Of a DNA stretch of 64,000 nt, positions 30,077-38,886 are shown piece by piece. This stretch comes from Fodinibius salsisoli (lineage in GTDB: Bacteria > Bacteroidota > Rhodothermia > Balneolales > Balneolaceae). The stretch covers positions 124,001-188,000 of the forward strand of contig NZ_JAGGJA010000008.1 in the NCBI RefSeq assembly GCF_026229185.1, read 5' to 3'. Both the position numbers and the translations under genes were made by a program. A model generated the notes under the pieces. It made no database searches and had not been told where the DNA came from. It saw only the letters and a program-made list of their open reading frames with translations. The first letter of the stretch is position 1, and each line of letters starts with the position of its first letter.

Positions 30077-33000
30077 TTAATATATCGATGCTTTAATCCC
30101 AAAAGTATAGCTTGCCATTCTGGGATAATGCCCATTGCCGCCATTCTTTTCAGGATCGAACCCTTCCCAATTGGTAAAAGTGAAAGCATCCTGAATATTT
30201 ACATAAAACCGAACATTCTTGATGCTATTGGTTATACCCGGCAGAGAATACCCCAGTTCTATTGATCTAATTCTAAAGTAAGAGGCATCGCTTAGCCAGA
30301 CGTCGCTCAACTCAGCATTGGGGCTTGATCCTGTCCAAACTCGAGGGAAACGGCTGTTAGGATTATCGGGAGTCCAGCGGTTATCCATATAGTATTGCCT
30401 TGGAGTACCATAGCTATTGGAACCTCCATCCATGATCACCGGATAACCTGTAAGCCCATTCAACCGGCCGGTTCGTTCACCCACGCCCTGGCCTATCAGG
30501 TGAAAATCCCAGCGTTTATAGCGTAAATCTACATTTACGGAATAGTTATAATGTGGATTAGGATCTCCGAGGTTAACACGATCCTGGCTATTAATAACCC
30601 CGTCTCCATTTTGATCTATATACCTGATGTCTCCCGGCATGGTATTGGGCAGTTTGGCCTCGGCATTGTCCACTTCCTGCTGAGTCTGGAAATAACCGTC
30701 ACTTTCATAACCATAATAGTTATCCATGGTAATACCCCGGTACCAAATCCTTTCACTTGTACCTTTAAAAATAAGGGTGTCTGATTTTGCATGTCCTGCT
30801 TTGAGTACCTTGTTCTGGTTATCAAAGAGCATACCACCAATGCTATAGGAAAGTTCACCAATGTTATCATTCCACTGGGCAGATACCTCCCATCCCTTAT
30901 TTTCCACCTCACCAATGTTAACAGACGACTCCAAACTACTAGAGCCTGTCAGGGGAGGCACCGGATAGGTAGAATAGATCAGATCATAAGAGTGCTTCCG
31001 ATAGGTATCGAAGGTAACATCCAGTCGATCGTTTAAAGTGGTAAGGTCAACACCTACATTGGCTTGTTTTTGGGTTTCCCAAGAGAAGTCGGGATTTGGA
31101 ACACGCATTGTCCATCCCCAGTTATTTACAACCTCTTCCCACAGGTATGGATCCACATTTTCATTTCCTATCAATCCATACGAAAGTCTGATTTTCATCC
31201 TATTCAGAAAACCCCCATCTACCAGAGACGACATAAATGATTCATTATGCACATTCCACGCAAGTGCTCCCGATGGAAATACCCCCCAACGATGCCCGGG
31301 AGCAAATTTACTGCTACCGTCTGCTCTAACAGTTCCTTCAATCAGGTAACGGTCATTAAAAGAGTAGTTCACCTTCCCAAAAAAGGATACTTTTGAGATT
31401 TCCCGATAGTCGGTATAATTATGATTCATGAGTTCCGTTCCGGCTGTCAGATATAGCTTATCTTTATCTTTTCTGAGCCCTCTTTCATAATTCAAAAGTG
31501 CTCGCGTTGTAAGCTGACTTACACTTGTCCCCTGGTCTGCGCCCACTTCGTTCCCCCAGATTGCTACCGGTTTTCCATCACCGTCAAAAAACTTAAAGGT
31601 ATTACGTTCATATTTACTTGCACTTTTATTAAGCATATATGACACGTTGCCCTTCAGGCTTAAATTGTTATTTATATTATAAGAAGGGCGCAGATTTATG
31701 GTCATTCGGTCATGTAAATTATTAGCGGCTCCTCCTTCATTGAGGCTTGCTACCGGATTCAGATCATCATGCAACCTATAATGGTTCTCCCTGTCAGATT
31801 CATAATAAACAGAGTCGGTTGGATTCATTCTCCATGCAGCTTCGTATATGCCATTCCCTCCGTTCATATGCAGGCGGTCTACCTGTAGCCGTCGTGCATA
31901 GAAATCAGCTAAAAGCACAAACTTATCGGCTACATTAATATTCGTATTGAAACGGGCGGTATACATTTCTTGCCCCTGATAGGAGTTCAACCCTTTTTGA
32001 TCTTTATAGCCAAGCATCAGATTAAAGGTACCGACACCTCCACCTCCCGAAATACTGGCTGAAGTATTATGAGCATAAGGTTGATCCCGCATAATTTCGT
32101 CCATCCAATCCACATTGGCATACGCTCCCTGATCAGCTAAATTTATCTCTTCCTGAGAAAACGCCTCTGTTTGTCCCTGCATAGACCGGGCCTCATTACG
32201 AAGTAGCATATAATCTGCGGAATTAACAAAATCTGGCACTTTTATGGGCTCATCCGCTGTAAAAGAAGAATGGAGATCCACTTTAAACCGGTCTGCAACT
32301 CCACGCTTTGTATTGATAATAATTACCCCGTTAGCCCCGCGTGAGCCATACATCGATGCAGAGGCTGCATCTTTCAAAACGCTAATGTCTTTAATATTGT
32401 CAGGATTCAAATCCGTCAAAGACTGTTCCATTCCATCAACAATCACTAAGGGAGAGGCATTCTGGAGAGTACTTTTCCCCCTGATTCTAATAGCACCGGG
32501 TACATCTCCAGGCAAGCTATTCGATTGCATCATCACAACTCCCGGAATAGTTCCACTGAAAGCCTCCTCCATTTTAGAAAGAGATTGGGTTTCAATTTCA
32601 GCAATATCTACTTCTGAAACAGAAGAAGCTACGTGCTGTGTCTCTACCTCACTATAGCCTACAACGGTAATTTCATTTAATCCAACTGTTGCTTCATATA
32701 ACGTTACATTAATGATATCCTGATCAAAATCACCAGTATTTACTTCTACATCCTCAAAGCCAATCATACTAAAAATAAGTGTTACATTACCATCAACATT
32801 TATTTCATAATGACCTTCACCATTAGTAGAAGTACCTATATTAGATCCCTTAACCAATACGTTAACTCCCGGAAGTGGTTTTCCTTCTGAATCGATTACC
32901 TTCCCTTTAATGGTTTTCATCGATTTCTGTTTTTGTGGTGCAACAATGCCCAGCGTTCTTTGGGTCAACTTTTTATATACTAAATCAAATTCTGTAAGGA

Positions 33001-33295
33001 TATTATCCAGTAAATTAAACAACCCTTCTTCAAAATTTAATGTCTGCTGACTTGAAAGAGTTTTGTCATCAAGCAACCGACTGTCAAATAAGAAATTTAC
33101 ATCATATCCCCCCTCGATCATGGATAGAACATGTTCCAGGCTTGTTCCTTTTTCTACTACTTTAACAGCCTGTTCATTCCAATTTTCGGCAGAACTGACG
33201 TAAACATTTCGTTGCTCCTGGGCTTCTGTCCACTGCGTAACAGCCACCAACAGGATGACCAAGCTTACTATCAACTTATACCTTTCCATAATCAT
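30077..33295 (-). CDS. SusC/RagA TonB-linked outer membrane transporter with STN domain
   Basis: 1072 residues with a signal peptide ending near TQWTEAQ. An STN (secretin/TonB N-terminal) domain spans about 45-115 (LEHVLSMIEGGYDVNFLFD, then LDNILTEFDLVYK). A carboxypeptidase-regulatory-like domain follows (IKGKVIDSEGKPLPGVNVLV), then a TonB-box-like EITVVGY, the plug (GVVMMQSNSLPGDVPGAIRI, ASASMYGSRGANGVIIINTK) and a 22-strand-type barrel ending in FGIKASIY. The STN domain marks it as a transducer that can signal to the FecR protein encoded 6 bp upstream. It imports the SusD-bound ligand with TonB energy, and ligand loading should turn on the ECF sigma factor. Confidence 0.94.
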   Translation of the reverse strand: MIMERYKLIVSLVILLVAVTQWTEAQEQRNVYVSSAENWNEQAVKVVEKGTSLEHVLSMIEGGYDVNFLFDSRLLDDKTLSSQQTLNFEEGLFNLLDNILTEFDLVYKKLTQRTLGIVAPQKQKSMKTIKGKVIDSEGKPLPGVNVLVKGSNIGTSTNGEGHYEINVDGNVTLIFSMIGFEDVEVNTGDFDQDIINVTLYEATVGLNEITVVGYSEVETQHVASSVSEVDIAEIETQSLSKMEEAFSGTIPGVVMMQSNSLPGDVPGAIRIRGKSTLQNASPLVIVDGMEQSLTDLNPDNIKDISVLKDAASASMYGSRGANGVIIINTKRGVADRFKVDLHSSFTADEPIKVPDFVNSADYMLLRNEARSMQGQTEAFSQEEINLADQGAYANVDWMDEIMRDQPYAHNTSASISGGGGVGTFNLMLGYKDQKGLNSYQGQEMYTARFNTNINVADKFVLLADFYARRLQVDRLHMNGGNGIYEAAWRMNPTDSVYYESDRENHYRLHDDLNPVASLNEGGAANNLHDRMTINLRPSYNINNNLSLKGNVSYMLNKSASKYERNTFKFFDGDGKPVAIWGNEVGADQGTSVSQLTTRALLNYERGLRKDKDKLYLTAGTELMNHNYTDYREISKVSFFGKVNYSFNDRYLIEGTVRADGSSKFAPGHRWGVFPSGALAWNVHNESFMSSLVDGGFLNRMKIRLSYGLIGNENVDPYLWEEVVNNWGWTMRVPNPDFSWETQKQANVGVDLTTLNDRLDVTFDTYRKHSYDLIYSTYPVPPLTGSSSLESSVNIGEVENKGWEVSAQWNDNIGELSYSIGGMLFDNQNKVLKAGHAKSDTLIFKGTSERIWYRGITMDNYYGYESDGYFQTQQEVDNAEAKLPNTMPGDIRYIDQNGDGVINSQDRVNLGDPNPHYNYSVNVDLRYKRWDFHLIGQGVGERTGRLNGLTGYPVIMDGGSNSYGTPRQYYMDNRWTPDNPNSRFPRVWTGSSPNAELSDVWLSDASYFRIRSIELGYSLPGITNSIKNVRFYVNIQDAFTFTNWEGFDPEKNGGNGHYPRMASYTFGIKASIY

Positions 33296-33301
33296 ATTTC
33301 C

Positions 33302-34357
33302 CTAACCTTTTTTATTATTATTAATAATTAATCCATCTTCCGATTGCTCAATCTGAATATCAAAAATCTTAGCTACAGCATCCGTCAATCCATCTAAGCT
33401 CTTAAAGTCCACTGACCCAGAGAGCTTCTTTCTTAATATCTCAGGATTTTGAACTTTTACTTTTACTCCATAAGTCCGTTTAATTCGGTTAACCAGTACT
33501 GATAATGGCGTATCATCAAAGAAGAGTTCATTCGTAGACCAAGAGGTATATACCCTTGGATTTACCTTTTGAAGCTGAATTTCTGAACTTTCTTTTTGAA
33601 ACGTCGCCATCTCTCCAGGGTTCATGGTCATTCTTTTATCCTGTATGGTCCTCACTTCAACTTCTCCCTCTTCTAATACCACACGGGTGCCTTCAACATA
33701 AGTATCTACCGTAAAGCGGGTGCCCCATACCGAGGCTGTGCCATCCTCTGTTTCAACCTCTAATTTTGGATGAGTTTTAGCTTTTTTAGGTGCTACAGCA
33801 AAAAAAGCTTCTCCATCTAAACTAAGCCGCTTAGTAGGCTGCTCCAGCCAATTCTCTTTGAATGAAAGCTGAGAGTTGGCCGCTAAAATAATTTGTGACC
33901 CATCGGAAAGGTTCAGCGTCTTTGTCTCTCCGTAGTCCGTTGTAACGGTATGTACAGCAACCTCTTGTTTTACCTGATTGGACTCTTGAAAGATATAGGC
34001 CGCAAAACCAACAAAAGCACCGACTAATAACACAGCTGCTACTTTGTACAAGACAGAAACAGCATCCCAAGACTTACCGTTACCTAAATTTGTAACTTTA
34101 GCTTCTGCCTGTTCTTTTGCTGTAACCCTATGGTGCACTTTACTCCATTCTTCCTGCACATCAGGCAACGCTGGCTCATCAAATACAAAACCAGATATCC
34201 TTTGCTGAGCTTCAATGGCCAGCCGACGGTTTTCTTCATTCTTTTGTACCCACTCATTCCAGCTTTTCTCTTCGTTCTGGGTTGCCCTTCCTTCTACCCA
34301 TCGGATAAAAGAAGGATCACTGCATAAGTGCTGAACTGTTATTGAATTACCTTCCAC
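33302..34357 (-). CDS. FecR-family anti-sigma factor
   Basis: 351 residues. The N-terminal cytoplasmic domain (DPSFIRWVEGRATQNEEKSW) binds the sigma factor. One membrane helix lies at about 105-125 (VLYKVAAVLLVGAFVGFAAY). The periplasmic FecR domain follows (TLNLSDGSQIILAANSQLSF, VWGTRFTVDTYVEGTRVVLE), and a DUF4974-like C-terminal domain (LSVLVNRIKRTYGVKVKVQN) touches the STN domain of the transporter. It lies 6 bp before susC and 294 bp after the ECF sigma gene, a standard trans-envelope switch. Confidence 0.93.
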   Translation of the reverse strand: MEGNSITVQHLCSDPSFIRWVEGRATQNEEKSWNEWVQKNEENRRLAIEAQQRISGFVFDEPALPDVQEEWSKVHHRVTAKEQAEAKVTNLGNGKSWDAVSVLYKVAAVLLVGAFVGFAAYIFQESNQVKQEVAVHTVTTDYGETKTLNLSDGSQIILAANSQLSFKENWLEQPTKRLSLDGEAFFAVAPKKAKTHPKLEVETEDGTASVWGTRFTVDTYVEGTRVVLEEGEVEVRTIQDKRMTMNPGEMATFQKESSEIQLQKVNPRVYTSWSTNELFFDDTPLSVLVNRIKRTYGVKVKVQNPEILRKKLSGSVDFKSLDGLTDAVAKIFDIQIEQSEDGLIINNNKKG

Positions 34358-34650
34358 GTTAAGTATGTTTATGTTAATCTTTTCCGTTTCTTTCCACTAT
34401 AGAGCAAATAAATCCTATTTGTACTCAATTTTTTTCAAAAACTAGGAATAATTACTGAAAACCCGCTTATAATACCCTAAGTGCCTTTTTAAGGAAGTAT
34501 TAACGTTAATCCCTGAGCAAGAAAAGACGTTTTATTTGTACTAAACGCTGCGTTTTGTGCGTATCGATTGCAAAAATTATCTGCAAGTTGATATAAGAGG
34601 TAAATTTGCGAGAATAGAATTGCCTGCCCTTCTTAGCAGTTCTCGAGTTG
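34358..34650. other. Gap between ECF sigma and fecR genes
   Basis: 293 bases with no gene. It should contain the fecR-susCD promoter, read by the ECF sigma factor itself, but I cannot single out the site. There is no strong palindrome or repeat. Confidence 0.35.
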
Positions 34651-35295
34651 CTATATCCCAAAAAGGAATGAAAACAAAAATGGTAACAATGAAATGGTGA
34701 TCTCCGAAATATTTTCATTCAAAATATTCCTAAGCCGCTTAACCGCCCGATATATATGATTTCGTATCGACTGGTAACTGATCTCAAGTATTTCCTGAAT
34801 CTCCTCGTAACTCATCCCATTAAAATATTTCAGATACAAGACTTCTTTCTGACGGTCAGGAAGGGCGTCAAAGGCTTCATATAGCGCTTGTAACTTACTA
34901 TTTTCTCTCTCTCTTTTAATGATTAGCTCTTCTGGTGAAAACTGAATATCGACTGAATGGCTTGTGTCTTCCTGTTCAAGACTGGTAAAGTGTTTCCTTT
35001 TTTTCTTCAGCCTTTTTAAAAGCTTTCTTCTAAGTGAAGCTAACAAATAGGCTTTAATAGATTGTACTTCATCCAAATGGTCTCTGCGCTCCCACAGTAC
35101 CACAAAGAGTTCCTGGATACAATCTTTCGTCAGCTCTGGGCGAGCAGAAAGTTTTAATCCATAACCATACAAATCCTTATAAAAAAGGGTGAAAATACGC
35201 TCCCATGCTTCTAAATCGCCACCTAAAAATTGCTCCCAGAGCTGACGACTTTCGGCGTACCCATTTCCCGTTGATTCCCTTCCTTCAAATGTCAT
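34651..35295 (-). CDS. FecI-like ECF sigma factor with hydrophobic C-terminal tail
   Basis: 214 residues from ATG 35295; a TTG two codons earlier is possible. Region 2 is at about 20-85 (LEAWERIFTLFYKDLYGYGL, TKDCIQELFVVLWERRDHLD). Region 4 is at about 135-190 (LPDRQKEVLYLKYFNGMSYE, EILEISYQSIRNHIYRAVKR). After region 4 the protein ends ITISLLPFLFSFLFGI, an uncharged hydrophobic tail that could touch the membrane. It is the likely activator of the fecR-susC-susD operon. A perfect palindrome lies 67 bp upstream. Confidence 0.9.
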   Translation of the reverse strand: MTFEGRESTGNGYAESRQLWEQFLGGDLEAWERIFTLFYKDLYGYGLKLSARPELTKDCIQELFVVLWERRDHLDEVQSIKAYLLASLRRKLLKRLKKKRKHFTSLEQEDTSHSVDIQFSPEELIIKRERENSKLQALYEAFDALPDRQKEVLYLKYFNGMSYEEIQEILEISYQSIRNHIYRAVKRLRNILNENISEITISLLPFLFSFLFGI

Positions 35296-35598
35296 ACCCA
35301 ATTCTTTTAGTAGCCGATTCTACATAAATTTTAACCATTCAGGTGAAGAATAACTTTCCGTAAATACTAAAAAGTATTTGTTTTTCGATCTGAAAATATC
35401 CACAGCCCCTTACTTTTTATCTTTCTTCTAATAAAAAGAAAGTATATGACTGATGCCAATTACAATTAAATCCGGTTTATCGGCAATCAAGAATGTCGGA
35501 ACTAAAAGGAAGTATATAGCCGTAGAAAGGCTCATATATAGAGCCATATTCAGTACGAGCAAATTGCCTTGACTATACAAAATTTATTTATAAATAAA
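35296..35598. other. Gap between ECF sigma gene and eboC
   Basis: 303 bases separate the sigma factor start from the eboC stop codon. The only feature seen is the palindrome at 35362-35379. No gene is supported. Confidence 0.4.
35362..35379. promoter_or_regulatory. Palindrome upstream of the ECF sigma gene
   Basis: AAATACT (35362-35368) and AGTATTT (35373-35379) are perfect 7-base inverted repeats around AAAA, 67 bp before the sigma factor start codon. It is a candidate operator, supported by symmetry and position only. Confidence 0.3.
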
Positions 35599-36522
35599 TC
35601 ACGTCACATCAAAAAGCTTGGCGACTAATATAGATAAAGGCAGCAATAAGGCTACTATTATTCCCATTCTCCACCCTCCAAATCCTGCAGCCAGGGCTGC
35701 ATTTAATAAAATCAAAGACAGGACTCCTCGCTTAATGGCTTTTTTAATGAAAGAAGGTTTAGGATGAAGAGCGGCTTTCCAGAAAGGGGGTAAAACGAGA
35801 CCACCGAACACAAGGACGAAAATAGTTGCTGGCCCTACTGCATAGGATGGAAGTATACCCAATAAGAACAAACTGAGCGTCACGAATACAATCAGTGCCA
35901 ATGACGCGAAACCCGATCTTTTATTACCTCCGTGTACCTCTCCCTGACTAACCAAGGTAATAGCCCCGATATAAGCGATAGGTAGCAGAGCCAGAAACCA
36001 TAAATCGGCTATCAAAGCAGGAAATACGCTACAACCAAGCAGCAGATTCCCCCCCCGACAGCTTCCCATAAAAAGAGGCCCCCAAAGGGTTGAGTGCTTG
36101 GCCCAATAATCATATACCAAAGCGCAGATCGCAATCCCCAAGGCAAGCAAACCGGCGTACTCATTAACCATCGCCGCGGCTACAATGCCGGAGATTAGCA
36201 ACAGCCCTCCCAGAAGAATAGCTCCTGTCTTTGAGGCCCTACCGCTGGGGATAGCTCTTTCTGGACGTTCTTCCATATCCAGTTTGGCATCAAAGACATC
36301 GTTAAAAACTACGCCGCCGCCATACAGTCCAAAGGTGGAAAGCAAAAGCCAACCCAACGTTACCGGCGAAACGGATACCACCCCATCTGTAAAGGCTACT
36401 ACTCCACCCGCTGCGGCAAAACCAGCTAAAATATCAGCAAATGCTGTAATAATGTTGGCTGGACGCATGAGCTCAGCATAGGCCCGAACCTTGGATAAAA
36501 ATGAATGCTTAGCTTGGTTCAT
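35599..36522 (-). CDS. eboC: UbiA-like prenyltransferase EboC
   Basis: 307 residues and about nine transmembrane helices. The prenyl-diphosphate-binding motif of the UbiA family is at about residues 73-84 (NDVFDAKLDMEERPERAIPS). The second conserved region reads LVYDYWAKHSTLWGPLFMGS. UbiA enzymes join a prenyl chain to an aromatic or other acceptor in the membrane. Its placement beside EboA and EboB homologues identifies it as the EboC member of the ebo cluster rather than a quinone-pathway enzyme. It is the last gene of the leftward arm, separated from eboB by a palindromic repeat element. Confidence 0.85.
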   Translation of the reverse strand: MNQAKHSFLSKVRAYAELMRPANIITAFADILAGFAAAGGVVAFTDGVVSVSPVTLGWLLLSTFGLYGGGVVFNDVFDAKLDMEERPERAIPSGRASKTGAILLGGLLLISGIVAAAMVNEYAGLLALGIAICALVYDYWAKHSTLWGPLFMGSCRGGNLLLGCSVFPALIADLWFLALLPIAYIGAITLVSQGEVHGGNKRSGFASLALIVFVTLSLFLLGILPSYAVGPATIFVLVFGGLVLPPFWKAALHPKPSFIKKAIKRGVLSLILLNAALAAGFGGWRMGIIVALLLPLSILVAKLFDVT

Positions 36523-36582
36523 AATTTATTTCGTAGTGCGTAGGACATGGTCAAATGACGCCACAATAAGCAATAAGAGGAA

Positions 36583-36723
36583 CTTTGCAAAACCAAACTT
36601 GTCATCCTGAATTCAGTTCAGGATCTCCTTAAAAAGCTGTCAAAGACATATAAGATTCTGAAACAAAGCCTGTCCCGACTACTGTCGGGGTCCTGAATGA
36701 CAAGATATAGTAGTTTTGCAAAG
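36583..36723. repeat. GTCATCCTGAA-type palindromic element with terminal inverted repeats, copy 2
   Basis: A 141-bp element bounded by CTTTGCAAAA (36583-36592) and TTTTGCAAAG (36714-36723). Inside these are CTTGTCAT (36598-36605) and ATGACAAG (36697-36704). It fills the gap between eboC and eboB and has no coding capacity, like a MITE or a REP/BIME unit. Confidence 0.8.
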
Positions 36724-36742
36724 TCCCAGTACGCAGTAGTCC

Positions 36743-37678
36743 TTACTCAATAATAATGTCGTCTTCATCGGGGTGCTCTTTCTCGATAAAAGGCTCTGCC
36801 CCGCCACGCAATACAGAATTACCGCTGTAGGTTTGGCTCTGGTCGATCGAGGGACGGTCAAGCCAGTCTTCTTCGCTCATCTGTCCGCTTTGCGCATAGG
36901 CATCCAAGGCATTTTGGTAGCACACTTTCTTGATGTCCTCCTCAGGTATTCCCCGCTTGGCCATCAGTTGTGCCGTCTTGGGAACGCCCAGCGGATCACT
37001 TTTGCCCCAGTCAGCAGCACTGTCGATAAAGATTCGCTCCGTGCCGTACTGCTTCACAACTTCGACCATCCGCTCATTACCCATCTTGGTTCCCGGGTAG
37101 ATCGTGAAGGCCGTCCAGTAGCCGCGATCAAGCACATCCTTCACTGTTTCTTCATTGTTGTGGTCAACAATGACTTTGGATGGATCAAGCCCATGTTCTT
37201 CACAGAGATCCATACTGCGGATGGTTCCCTGTTTTTTGTTGCGATGCGGAGTGTGAATCAGCACCAGTTTATCCATCTTCTTAGCCAGCTCGAGCTGCTG
37301 GTGGAAATACTTTTCCTCCAGGTCCGTCATGTCGTCATAGCCAATTTCTCCAATGGCTACTACTCCCTCTTTATTGGCAAAGCGAGGTAACAGCTCCATG
37401 ACATCCTCCGCGAACTCTTCATTGTTGGCTTCTTTGGCATTCAAGCCGATGGTACAGTAGTGGCGAACACCAAACTGCTCGGCCCGAAACCGTTCCCATC
37501 CAACAATCATACTAAAATAATCGAGCATAGAGGCCGCATCCGTTCGTGGCTGTCCGAGCCAGAAAGCCGGTTCAATGACAGCTACAACCCCCGCTTGACG
37601 CATGGCTTCGTAGTCATCCGTTGTTCGGGAAATCATGTGAACATGCGGATCAATAAAATTCATTTCATCAATGGACAT
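36743..37678 (-). CDS. eboB: TatD-type metal-dependent hydrolase EboB
   Basis: 311 residues. It is an amidohydrolase-fold TIM barrel with ligands in order: His 12 and His 14 (FIDPHVHMIS), a Glu in VAIGEIGYDD, His in LVLIHTPHRN, His in VIVDHNNEE and Asp in IFIDSAADWG. TatD relatives are metal-dependent nucleases or hydrolases; ebo cluster members have no assigned substrate. No signal peptide is present, so it is cytoplasmic. An internal ATG at residue 6 (MNFIDPHVH) is an alternative start. It lies 59 bp after eboA on the same strand. Confidence 0.85.
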   Translation of the reverse strand: MSIDEMNFIDPHVHMISRTTDDYEAMRQAGVVAVIEPAFWLGQPRTDAASMLDYFSMIVGWERFRAEQFGVRHYCTIGLNAKEANNEEFAEDVMELLPRFANKEGVVAIGEIGYDDMTDLEEKYFHQQLELAKKMDKLVLIHTPHRNKKQGTIRSMDLCEEHGLDPSKVIVDHNNEETVKDVLDRGYWTAFTIYPGTKMGNERMVEVVKQYGTERIFIDSAADWGKSDPLGVPKTAQLMAKRGIPEEDIKKVCYQNALDAYAQSGQMSEEDWLDRPSIDQSQTYSGNSVLRGGAEPFIEKEHPDEDDIIIE

Positions 37679-37737
37679 AAAACAAGATAATTTGATTCAA
37701 AATTGTGTTAAAATATCTGGATGACTTCAGGACTTAA

Positions 37738-38646
37738 CTATTCATCATTATTATTAAACCGGGCCCCGATGTCATCCCAGTTAGCCTTTTTTTCTTTAGC
37801 GCGTTTTACAATCTCGGAATGCTGGTTAAGCAAGCCCTTTGCTTCTTCTGATAAACTGGCTGACAAAGCCAAGACGGCGGCCTGCTGCTGAATTTCATCC
37901 TCATGGGTTAAAACCTTTTCAAGATCGCCAATCATATCACCTTCAGCAAAAGGCCCCACCGAGCGCCACAACTCGGGAGATACGCTCCGACCGGCGGCCC
38001 AACGTTCATGCGCATAATCAACCAGCATATGTGCCAGTTTTTCATTGGCGCGCCGATCGATACCCTCAATCAGGTAGAGCGGGCTCTCGACAAAAAGGGC
38101 TTTGAGCACCACCTGGTTCCAGGCTCCCTGATCCATATAATCTGCCGGATAAGGATTTCTAAGGGCCACGGCATTGAAAACGGAAGTCATATTGCTACGT
38201 ATCCCCTCGGCGGCTCTTTTGTCTAATTGCTCAGGATAAGGCAGGATTGCTAAACTCTGATAAAGTGCCACCGCTTCTCCAATGTCACTTGCCACAAATG
38301 TCTTTTCGAGAATATCCAAAAAATACGACTGATCTCTTTCCGCAATACTCAACACCAGAGAGGTTCTTGCCAGTTCATCCAGCGACCAGTATTCGGGCTG
38401 CCATCCGGGTCTAATATTCCGGGCGGCCTCAATCTCTTCCGGTTTCAATTCTAATGCGGCTTTCCCTGTCTTCTGAGGTACTCCACTAAATGAAGCAAAA
38501 AATTCCCAATCTTCCGCTTCTCCCTGCAACTTTTTGCTGGTCGAGTTAAGCCAATCCAATACTTCTCCATCCAATCTTTGTTCTATCCAGGAATGTATCA
38601 ACGATTGCAGAGTAGAAAGGGCTATTTCTTGTTGAGCATCAGCCAT
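37738..38646 (-). CDS. eboA: EboA-family metabolite traffic protein
   Basis: 302 residues, alpha-helical, with no signal peptide or membrane helix. Typical segments are QPEYWSLDELARTSLVLSIA, ALYQSLAILPYPEQLDKRAA and GIRSNMTSVFNAVALRNPYP, followed by KALFVESPLYLIEGIDRRAN. The last two resemble the EboA family, for which no enzyme activity is known. Assignment rests on these segments and on the surrounding eboB-F genes. It is the first gene of the leftward arm and diverges from eboD; the 240-bp gap between them should hold the promoters of both arms. Confidence 0.82.
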   Translation of the reverse strand: MADAQQEIALSTLQSLIHSWIEQRLDGEVLDWLNSTSKKLQGEAEDWEFFASFSGVPQKTGKAALELKPEEIEAARNIRPGWQPEYWSLDELARTSLVLSIAERDQSYFLDILEKTFVASDIGEAVALYQSLAILPYPEQLDKRAAEGIRSNMTSVFNAVALRNPYPADYMDQGAWNQVVLKALFVESPLYLIEGIDRRANEKLAHMLVDYAHERWAAGRSVSPELWRSVGPFAEGDMIGDLEKVLTHEDEIQQQAAVLALSASLSEEAKGLLNQHSEIVKRAKEKKANWDDIGARFNNNDE

Positions 38647-38848
38647 TATAACATAAATTATGTTCGGTTATAATTTGTTTTAGACGAGGTAATTCAACAG
38701 ACAATAAAACTATTTATTATCCTGTTTTTATTGTGCCTTACGGTAACAATCATTTAGGTGAATTTCCACCGGCTGTTATAAAAATAACAATAGGCGCAGG
38801 GAATTAAATATAAAAAATGCAAAACTTGTAATTTTAACACTCAAAACT

Positions 38849-38880
38849 TTTGCACTTATTGAGCCATTTAAATAGGTTCT
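38849..38880 (+). promoter_or_regulatory. Putative eboD promoter (TTTG-N20-TAGGTTCT)
   Basis: TTTG (38849-38852) is followed after 20 bases by TAGGTTCT (38873-38880), two bases off TAnnTTTG. The eboD ATG begins six bases later, so if this is the promoter the mRNA would be nearly leaderless. Confidence 0.3.
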
Positions 38881-38886
38881 GCCATT

